Source of the DNA: Streptomyces sp. NRRL WC-3742
GTDB lineage: Bacteria; Actinomycetota; Actinomycetes; Streptomycetales; Streptomycetaceae
Direction: 5' to 3'
Assembly: GCF_000720635.1 (NCBI RefSeq)
Contig: NZ_JOCF01000007.1
Coordinates: 1 to 64,000 of the forward strand
Length of the DNA stretch: 64,000 bases
Every line of letters starts with the position of its first letter. Within the stretch, counting starts at the first letter, position 1. Shown here in pieces: positions 25,679 to 32,256 of this stretch. The notes under the pieces were generated by a model. The model did no database searches. It had not been told where the DNA came from and saw only the letters and a program-made list of their open reading frames with translations. The translations under genes and the position numbers were made by a program.

Positions 25679-25692
25679 TTGGAACGCTCCAA
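25679..25692. promoter_or_regulatory. LacI-type operator, second copy (inverted)
   Basis: TTGGAACGCTCCAA is exactly the reverse complement of the site at 25627, 52 bases away centre to centre, about five helical turns. It stands 42 bases before the LacI start, so one repressor can control both directions. Confidence 0.7.
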
Positions 25693-25733
25693 CTCCTTCT
25701 CGTCGATCGAGACCGAGCCCTAGGATCGCCGTC

Positions 25734-26768
25734 ATGCATGCGAACCCATCGCCCAAGCCGAAGACGGGCACCGCCGTGACCCTGGAGATGGTCGCCGCGC
25801 GGGCCGGTGTCGGCCGCCAGACGGTATCCAACGCGATCAACGCGCCCGAACTGCTGCGCCCGGAGACGCTGGAGCGGGTCCGGCGCGTGATCGACGAGCT
25901 CGGCTACCGGCCGCACCGCGCCGCGCAGGCGCTCAAGTCCAGGGCGAGCAAGCTGATCGGCTACGGCGTCCGGGCCGGCGGCACCGGAGCCGCGACCCCG
26001 GTCCTCGACCAGTTCCTGCACTCACTCGCCGAGGCCGCCGACGGGGCCGGCTACCGCGTGGTGGTGTTCGCCGTCACCCCCGGGGACAGCGAACTCACCG
26101 GCTACCAACGGTTGTTGGACGAGCACGGCGCGGACGGCTTCGTCCTCAGCGGCACCGAGCGCGGCGATCGCCGCCAGGCATGGCTGCACGAGCACGGCGT
26201 CCCCTTCGTCGCCTTCGGCCGCACCTGGTCCGGCAGGGACGTGGGGGACTGGGTCGACGTCGACGGCGCCGCAGGGACCTCGGCCGCCGTCCGGCACCTG
26301 GCCGCGCTCGGCCACCGCAAGATCGGCTTCCTCGGCTGGCCCAAGGGCTCCGGCGCCGGCGACGACCGCGCCCGCGGCTGGCAGAGCGCCATGCGTGAGC
26401 TGGGCCTGCCCACCCGCGGCCGCCGGACCGAGAGCGTGAACGACCCGGCCGAGGCCGCCGAGGCCGCCGAGAAACTGCTCGCCGCCGGTGCGACCGCCGC
26501 CGTGGCCGTGAGCGACACCCTGGCCCTCGGCTGGTACCGGGCCCTGCGCGCCGCCGGCCGCACCCCCGGCCCGGACGCGGCCGTCATCGGCTTCGACGAC
26601 TCGCCGATCGCCCCCCTGGTGTTTCCCGCGCTCTCCAGCCTCGCCCAGCCGATCGACGCGGTGGGCCGCGCGTGCATGCGGCTCCTGCTCGACCGGCTGA
26701 ACGGCGGACGCCGCCCCGCCCAGCACGTGTTGCTCGCCCCGGAACTGGTCCTGCGCGAGAGCCTCTGA
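25734..26768 (+). CDS. LacI-family transcriptional regulator
   Basis: A 344-residue repressor with a short Lys/Pro-rich tail before the helix-turn-helix (VTLEMVAARAGVGRQTVSNA, then IDELGYRPHRAAQALKS) and a ligand-binding domain with GHRKIGFLGWP, AVAVSDTLALGWY and AAVIGFDDSPIAPLV. TAGGATCG precedes ATG 25734. It is divergent from the debranching-type enzyme and followed after 71 bases by the CUT1 importer operon. Two inverted TTGGARCGYTCCAA sites lie in the divergent region. It probably senses maltose-like sugars. Confidence 0.92.
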   Translation: MHANPSPKPKTGTAVTLEMVAARAGVGRQTVSNAINAPELLRPETLERVRRVIDELGYRPHRAAQALKSRASKLIGYGVRAGGTGAATPVLDQFLHSLAEAADGAGYRVVVFAVTPGDSELTGYQRLLDEHGADGFVLSGTERGDRRQAWLHEHGVPFVAFGRTWSGRDVGDWVDVDGAAGTSAAVRHLAALGHRKIGFLGWPKGSGAGDDRARGWQSAMRELGLPTRGRRTESVNDPAEAAEAAEKLLAAGATAAVAVSDTLALGWYRALRAAGRTPGPDAAVIGFDDSPIAPLVFPALSSLAQPIDAVGRACMRLLLDRLNGGRRPAQHVLLAPELVLRESL

Positions 26769-26839
26769 CCACCGGGCGGCCGCCCGAGCCCCATGACTCC
26801 CTCCCCGGACCCCCACCCACCCCCGCAAGGAGACCCAGC

Positions 26840-28093
26840 ATGGCCACTTCCCGTACCCTCTCCGCGGCCGCCGTCTGCGCGGCGCTCGCCCTCGGCGCCG
26901 TCACCGGCTGCTCCTCCTCGGGCGGCTTCGGCGACAGCTCGGCCAAGCAGTCCTCCGGCGGAAAGCAGAGCCTCACGGTGCTGATCGCCACCTCCGGCGA
27001 GGCCGAGACCGCAGCGGTCAAGGCGTCCGCCGCCGGCTGGGCCCAGAAGACCGGCAACACCGTCACCGTGCAGATCGCCAGCGACATCAACCAGCAGCTC
27101 GGCCAGGCGTTCGCCGGCGGCAACCCGCCGGACCTCTTCTACGTCAACTCCGACCAGTTCGCGAACTACGCCAAGGGCGGCTCGCTCTACCCGTACGGCG
27201 ACCAGATCCCCGACGCCTCCGACTTCTCGGAGCAGCTGCGCAAGGCGTTCAGCCGCGACGGCAAGCTGACCTGCCTGCCCAAGGACAGCTCCACCCTCGG
27301 CCTGGCGGTCAACACCACGCTCTGGCAGAGAGCCGGGCTCACCGAAGCCGACTACCCGACCACCTGGCAGCAACTGGCCGACGTCGCCGCCAAGCTCACC
27401 AAGGACGGCGTGACCGGCCTGGTGACGACCCCCGAGTACCAGCGGCTCGGCGTGTTCATGAAGCAGGCCGGCGGCTGGATCACCAACCCCGAGCAGAGCG
27501 CGATGACCGCCGACAGCCCGGCCGACAAGCAGGCTCTGGAGTACGTGCAGTCCCTGCTGAAGGCCGGCAGCGCCAAGTACGTCTCCGAGGTCGACGCCGG
27601 CTGGGGCGGCGAGGCGCTCGGCAAGGGCAAGGCCGCGATGACCATCGAGGGCAACTGGCTCAAGGGCGCCATGGCCAAGGACTACCCGAACGTCCCGTAC
27701 AAGGTGCTCCCGCTGCCCGCCGGCCCGGCCGGCCAGGGCACCCTGGCCTTCAGCAACTGCTGGGGCATCGCCGCGAAGAGCACCCACCAGGCGGCCGGCG
27801 TCGACCTCGTCAAGCACCTCACCTCCGCCGACCAGCAGCTGGAGTTCGCCAAGGCGTTCGGGGTCATGCCCTCGCGCACCAGCGCGCTGGCCGCCTACGC
27901 TGCGAAGTACCCCGAGTCCAAGGCATGGGTCGACGGCGTCGCCCACGCCCAGTCGCCGGTCACCGTCGCCGGGTTCACCAAGGTGCTCACCCAGTTCAAC
28001 ACCGACCTGCAGTCGCTGCGGACGGGCGACCCGGCGACCGTCCTCGGCAACCTCCAGCGCAACGGCGAGCAGGCCCTCAAGAATGCCAAGTGA
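26840..28093 (+). CDS. CUT1 sugar-binding lipoprotein
   Basis: A 417-residue extracellular binding protein. The lipobox LGAVTGCSSS gives a lipidated cysteine at about residue 24. Mature-domain elements (GKQSLTVLIATSGEAE, GGNPPDLFYVNSDQFANYA, YPTTWQQLADVAAKL, GKAAMTIEGNWLKGAM) are typical of alpha-glucoside and oligosaccharide binders. AAGGAG lies 8 bases before ATG 26840. Its last 11 bases overlap the first permease gene. Together with the debranching-type and GH13 enzymes, the context suggests uptake of an alpha-glucan oligosaccharide. Confidence 0.88.
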   Translation: MATSRTLSAAAVCAALALGAVTGCSSSGGFGDSSAKQSSGGKQSLTVLIATSGEAETAAVKASAAGWAQKTGNTVTVQIASDINQQLGQAFAGGNPPDLFYVNSDQFANYAKGGSLYPYGDQIPDASDFSEQLRKAFSRDGKLTCLPKDSSTLGLAVNTTLWQRAGLTEADYPTTWQQLADVAAKLTKDGVTGLVTTPEYQRLGVFMKQAGGWITNPEQSAMTADSPADKQALEYVQSLLKAGSAKYVSEVDAGWGGEALGKGKAAMTIEGNWLKGAMAKDYPNVPYKVLPLPAGPAGQGTLAFSNCWGIAAKSTHQAAGVDLVKHLTSADQQLEFAKAFGVMPSRTSALAAYAAKYPESKAWVDGVAHAQSPVTVAGFTKVLTQFNTDLQSLRTGDPATVLGNLQRNGEQALKNAK

Positions 28094-29183
28094 CAGCACC
28101 ACTCGCACGAAGCGCCGCCACCTGCGCGAAGGAGCGTGGGGCTGGCTGTTCGCCGGCCCCATGGTCCTGGTCCTCGGCCTCTTCCTGGTCCTGCCGATCG
28201 GCATGGCCCTGTGGGTCAGCCTGCTGCACTGGAACGGCCAGTCCAGCCCGTTCAGCGGCAGCGCCGACTTCGTCGGCCTGGACAACTACCGCCGCCTCTT
28301 CGCCGACGACGGCCTGGACCGCACCCTCTTCGCCACCTCGCTGCGCAACACGTTCTACTACGTCCTGCTGACCGTGCCGCTGCAGACGGTGCTGGCACTC
28401 CTGCTCGCCCTCCTGGTCAACCAGCGGATGCTGCGCGGCCGGGGAGCCCTGCGCACCGTCTTCTACTTCCCGTCCGTCACCAGCACGATCGCCGTCTCGA
28501 CGGTCTTCCTGTTCCTCTTCCAGGGCAGCGGAGCCGTCAACCGGATGCTCGGCTGGTTCGGCGTCCAAGGGCCCAACTGGTTCGCCGACCCACGCGGCGT
28601 GGTCTGGCTGGTCCTCGGCCCGCTCGGCGTCCACCAGCCCGCGCCGGGCGGGGGAGGCCCGCTCGGACTGTCCTGGTCCGAGTGGTTCGCCGGGCCCTCG
28701 GTCGCGATGTTCACCCTGATCCTGATGGCCGTGTGGACCACCTCCGGCACCTTCATGCTGATCTTCCTCGCCGCCCTCCAGGACATCCCGCGCGAACTCG
28801 AGGAGGCCGCCGCGCTCGACGGCGCCAACCGCCGCCAACTGCTGCGCCACGTCACGCTTCCCGCGCTGCGGCCCGTGCTCTTCCTGGTCCTCACGCTCGG
28901 ACTGATCTCCACCTGGCAGGTGTTCGACCAGGTCTACGTGATGGGCAAGGGCGCGCCCGGCAACACCACCCTCACACCCGCCTACCTGTCCTACTCGGCC
29001 GGCTTCGACAACGCCGACTACGGGCAGGGCGCCGCCATCGCGTTCGTCCTGCTCGGCCTGATCCTGCTGCTGACCGCCCTGCAGCGGTGGGTCCTGCGCG
29101 AGCGGGACGGCCGGCCGAAACGGCGATCCCGCAGCCCCCGGAGCTTCGGCAGCCCGAAGGGAGCCCGTCGTGCCCCGCGCTGA
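28083..29183 (+). CDS. CUT1 carbohydrate ABC transporter permease (MalF type)
   Basis: A 366-residue permease. Six membrane segments are visible, beginning LFAGPMVLVLGLFLVLPIGM, and the docking loop reads ELEEAAALDGANRRQLLRHV. An extra loop of about 40 residues between the third and fourth segments (PRGVVWLVLGPLGVHQ, Gly/Pro-rich) makes it longer than the usual 300. The basic C-terminal tail (KRRSRSPRSFGSPKGARRAP) is also longer than normal. It overlaps the binding-protein gene by 11 bases and the next permease by 14. Confidence 0.9.
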   Translation: MPSDSTTRTKRRHLREGAWGWLFAGPMVLVLGLFLVLPIGMALWVSLLHWNGQSSPFSGSADFVGLDNYRRLFADDGLDRTLFATSLRNTFYYVLLTVPLQTVLALLLALLVNQRMLRGRGALRTVFYFPSVTSTIAVSTVFLFLFQGSGAVNRMLGWFGVQGPNWFADPRGVVWLVLGPLGVHQPAPGGGGPLGLSWSEWFAGPSVAMFTLILMAVWTTSGTFMLIFLAALQDIPRELEEAAALDGANRRQLLRHVTLPALRPVLFLVLTLGLISTWQVFDQVYVMGKGAPGNTTLTPAYLSYSAGFDNADYGQGAAIAFVLLGLILLLTALQRWVLRERDGRPKRRSRSPRSFGSPKGARRAPR

Positions 29184-30063
29184 CAAGCCCGCCCGGGAGC
29201 GGGCGGTCCTCGGCCGCTTCCCCGCGCCCCTGCGGTACCTCGGCTACGCGGCCGTGGCCGGGTTCGCCCTGCTCTACCTGCTGCCGTTCCTGCTGCAGCT
29301 GGCGAACAGCTTCAAGACCGATCCCGACGCGGCGGCCCACCCGATGACGCTGCTGCCGCAGGGCGGCACGCTGGCCTCGTACCGGCGGCTCGTCGGCCTC
29401 GCGGACGGGGTCGAGAACGTCCCGTTCCTGCGCTGGCTGGGCAACAGCGTCCTGGTCACCGTCCTGGTGACGGCCGGCCGAGTGCTGTTCGACTCGATGG
29501 CGGGCTACGCGCTCGCCCGGCTCCGCTTCCCCGGACGGCGGCTGCTGTTCGTCTTCGTGCTGACGGTGATGGCCGTCCCGGGCGTCGTGCTGCTCATCCC
29601 GAAGTTCCTGGTGCTGAAGAGCTTCGGCATGTTCGACACCTACGGCGGGATGATCCTGCCGCTGCTGGTGGACGCCGCCGGGATCTTCATCATGAAGCAG
29701 TTCTTCGAGTCGGTGCCGCGTGAGATCGAGGAGGCGGCGCGGATCGACGGCGCCGGGACGTTCCGGATCTTCTGGTCCGTGGTCCTGCCGATGTCCAGGC
29801 CCGCGCTGATCACGCTCACCGTGCTCTCCTTCCAGGGCTCCTGGAACGAGTTCACCCACTTCCTGGTCTCCACCCAGTCCAGTGAGCACGACACCCTCAC
29901 CACGGGCCTCGCGCACTTCGTCTCCGGTGGCCTCGGCTCCGGAACGCAGTACCCGCTCAAGCTCGCGGCCGCGCTGATCTCCACGGTGCCGGTGGCGGTG
30001 CTGTTCTTCTGCTTCCAGCGCCACTTCGTCCGCGGCGCCAACTCGGGCTCGTCCAAGGGCTGA
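29170..30063 (+). CDS. CUT1 carbohydrate ABC transporter permease (MalG type)
   Basis: A 297-residue partner permease with the docking loop EIEEAARIDGAGTFRIFWSV and the typical end QRHFVRGANSGSSKG. The GTG start at 29170 follows GAAGGGAG and overlaps the previous gene. No ATPase gene is present, so a shared multiple-sugar ATPase encoded elsewhere is expected. Confidence 0.9.
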   Translation: MPRADKPARERAVLGRFPAPLRYLGYAAVAGFALLYLLPFLLQLANSFKTDPDAAAHPMTLLPQGGTLASYRRLVGLADGVENVPFLRWLGNSVLVTVLVTAGRVLFDSMAGYALARLRFPGRRLLFVFVLTVMAVPGVVLLIPKFLVLKSFGMFDTYGGMILPLLVDAAGIFIMKQFFESVPREIEEAARIDGAGTFRIFWSVVLPMSRPALITLTVLSFQGSWNEFTHFLVSTQSSEHDTLTTGLAHFVSGGLGSGTQYPLKLAAALISTVPVAVLFFCFQRHFVRGANSGSSKG

Positions 30064-30109
30064 AGCCGTGCCTCTTCCGTCCTGAGGGAGGCCGGTCCGA
30101 GTGCGGCCC

Positions 30110-30140
30110 GCTCATCAAAACCTAAGGATCGCCCTGTCAC
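30110..30140 (+). promoter_or_regulatory. 31-bp conserved upstream element, copy B
   Basis: GCTCATCAAAACCTAAGG followed by ATCGCCCTGTCAC matches the site at 12264-12294 at 25 of 31 positions and lies 192 bases upstream of the GH13 start, a distance similar to copy A. It could be a promoter with a long leader or a regulator site. Confidence 0.4.
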
Positions 30141-30301
30141 AATCCGCGTCATCGGCCGCGCGGTTGCCGCAGCCGAATCACTGGCCTGGCACCGGCCGCA
30201 GGCCCACGCTGCCCGGAGTGCGACAGCGGACCCCACCGGAAGCGGCGGCCGCCGGCCTGATCCCCCACAGTCAGTTCAACCGTCGATTGGAGGCGGACAT
30301 C

Positions 30302-31993
30302 ATGGTGTCCCGACGCAATTTCCTCGTCGGATCCGGAGCTGTCATCCTCGGTTCCGCACTTGCCAACAGCACGTTCAGCGGGATCGCCCACGCCGCACCG
30401 CAGGGTGGTCCGGCCTGGCTGGAGAAGTCGGTGATGTACCTCCTCTACCCGCAGACCTTCGCCGACTCCGACGGCGACGGCATCGGGGACATCAAGGGCA
30501 TCATCGGTCGCCTGGACTACCTGAAGTGGCTGGGTGTCAACCTGATCTGGATCCCCCCGATCTATCCCTCGCCCTTCAAGGACGCCGGTTACGACGTGTC
30601 CGACTACAAGGCCGTGGCGTCGCGTTACGGCACGCTGAAGGACTTCGAGACCTTGGTGAAAACCGCGCGGGAGAAGGGGATCCGGATCCTGCTGGACTTG
30701 GTCGCCGGCCACACCTCGGACCAGCACCCCTGGTTCACCGCCTCGGAGACCGACCTGAAGGACGGCCGTTACATCTGGACCGGCCCGGACCACGCGGACG
30801 CCGACGACCTGCCCGGAAACTACGTCCTGCGGGAGGGATCGAAGCGCGGCGCATTCCTGCACAACTACTACGAGAGCCAGCCCGCGCTGAACTACGGCTT
30901 CGCGCGGATGGACCCCGAGGAGCCGTGGCGCCAGACCGTCGACGCCGAAGGCCCGATGGCGAACCGTGCCGCACTGCAGGAGATCATGAAGCACTGGCTG
31001 GACCTCGGGGTTTCCGGCTTCCGCTGCGACATGGCGTTCTCCCTCGTCAAGGATGACCCCGGCTACGCGGAGACCTCGAAGATCTGGCGAGCAAACCGGA
31101 AGTGGCTCGACGCCAACTACCCGGAGGCCATGCTGATCTCCGAATGGGGGTACGCCAAGCAGTCGATCGATGCCGGCTTCCACGCGGACTTCTTCCTCCA
31201 CAACCTTGGTTCCACCTCCCCGGACCCCACCAAGGGCGGAGCATGGAATTCGCTCTTCCTCAGCGGCAAGGACCCGTACTTCAGCGACTCCGGCAGTGGG
31301 TCGGCCAAGATCTTCGTGGACACCTGGACGCAGTGGAGCGGGGACATCCGCCAGCGCGGGGGGTACATCGCCCTGCCCACGGGCAACTTCGACGACGCCA
31401 ACCGCCTGAACGACGGTAATCGTGGCACCGCCTCCTTGAAGTCGGGCCTGGTCCTCCAGCTGACCTGGCCCACCCTGCCGATGATCTACAACGGCGAGGA
31501 GATCGGCATGAAGATGATCAAGGGTCTGCCGAACAAGGAGGGCAGCGACGACGGTGATCCCGACGGGGACCGACAGCGCAATCGCACGCCGATGCAGTGG
31601 GACTCCACGGCCAACGCGGGATTCTCCAAAGCCCCCGCCGACAAGCTCTACCTGCCGATCGACAAGGACCCGAAGCGCCCGACGGTGGAAGCGCAGCAGG
31701 ACGATCCGGACTCGCTGCTGTGTCTCGTGCAGCGGCTGATCAAGCTGCGGAAGTCGGAAACGGCGTTCGATCCGAGCTCGGAACTCCGGGTCCTCTCCAC
31801 CGGCTATCCGTTCACCTACCTCCGTGGTGACCGCTACCTCGTGGCCGTGAACCCGCGGCGGGACGCGGCCGAGATCGTGGTCGACGACGCGCGGCTCGGT
31901 CGCGCCCGGTCGGTGGAGAACGTCGGCACGACGATCGACGGCCCCCGACTGCAGGTCGACGGTTTCGGCTTCGGGATCTTCGACCTGAGCTGA
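30302..31993 (+). CDS. Tat-exported GH13 alpha-glucosidase / alpha-amylase family enzyme
   Basis: A 563-residue enzyme with a twin-arginine signal (SRRNFLVGSGAVILGSAL, cleavage near AHA-AP). The GH13 barrel shows DLVAGHTSD (region I), GFRCDMAF with nucleophile Asp243 (region II) and LISEWGY with acid/base Glu281 (region III). Region IV reads GNFDDANR, with Phe363 where most family members have the His of NHD; Asp364 fits the transition-state stabiliser. A C-terminal beta domain (FTYLRGDRYLVAVNPRR) completes the fold. GGAGG precedes ATG 30302. It follows the importer by 238 bases and would produce imported glucosides. It acts outside the cell on alpha-1,4 or related glucans. Confidence 0.82.
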   Translation: MVSRRNFLVGSGAVILGSALANSTFSGIAHAAPQGGPAWLEKSVMYLLYPQTFADSDGDGIGDIKGIIGRLDYLKWLGVNLIWIPPIYPSPFKDAGYDVSDYKAVASRYGTLKDFETLVKTAREKGIRILLDLVAGHTSDQHPWFTASETDLKDGRYIWTGPDHADADDLPGNYVLREGSKRGAFLHNYYESQPALNYGFARMDPEEPWRQTVDAEGPMANRAALQEIMKHWLDLGVSGFRCDMAFSLVKDDPGYAETSKIWRANRKWLDANYPEAMLISEWGYAKQSIDAGFHADFFLHNLGSTSPDPTKGGAWNSLFLSGKDPYFSDSGSGSAKIFVDTWTQWSGDIRQRGGYIALPTGNFDDANRLNDGNRGTASLKSGLVLQLTWPTLPMIYNGEEIGMKMIKGLPNKEGSDDGDPDGDRQRNRTPMQWDSTANAGFSKAPADKLYLPIDKDPKRPTVEAQQDDPDSLLCLVQRLIKLRKSETAFDPSSELRVLSTGYPFTYLRGDRYLVAVNPRRDAAEIVVDDARLGRARSVENVGTTIDGPRLQVDGFGFGIFDLS

Positions 31994-32033
31994 GCCTGGT
32001 GCTCGCCCCCGCAGGCTTTCGCGCCAGGCGATA

Positions 32034-32042
32034 CATCGGATG
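32034..32042. promoter_or_regulatory. GntR-type operator motif CATCGGATG
   Basis: CATCGGATG, 41 bases after the GH13 stop codon and 215 bases upstream of the PDZ-containing GH141-like gene. It matches the core of the palindrome at 13192. Confidence 0.5.
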
Positions 32043-32121
32043 ACGTTGCCGACGCGCCGTCCCGGAAGCCGTGCCTCCTCGGAGGCATGGCCACCGGATC
32101 TAACCTTTCCCCACCAGCATC

Positions 32122-32151
32122 TTGACGTTCAGGACCCTTCGCGCCCAGGAT
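32122..32151 (+). promoter_or_regulatory. Possible promoter of the PDZ-containing GH141-like gene
   Basis: TTGACG (32122-32127), an 18-base spacer and CAGGAT (32146-32151) fit a vegetative-type promoter, with operator copies on both sides (32034 and 32176). Confidence 0.4.
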
Positions 32152-32175
32152 TCACCCACGCGCCACATCCGGCCA

Positions 32176-32188
32176 CACATCGGATGTC
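32176..32188. promoter_or_regulatory. GntR-type operator
   Basis: CACATCGGATGTC matches the 13-bp palindrome at 13192 (reverse strand) at 12 positions. It lies just downstream of the possible transcription start and 69 bases before the start codon at 32257. Confidence 0.6.
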
Positions 32189-32256
32189 TCCCTCAGGTGC
32201 GGCGGCAGGTGTCACCCCCCGGCACCTGGCAACCGTCCAGCGCAAGGAGCCGCAAC

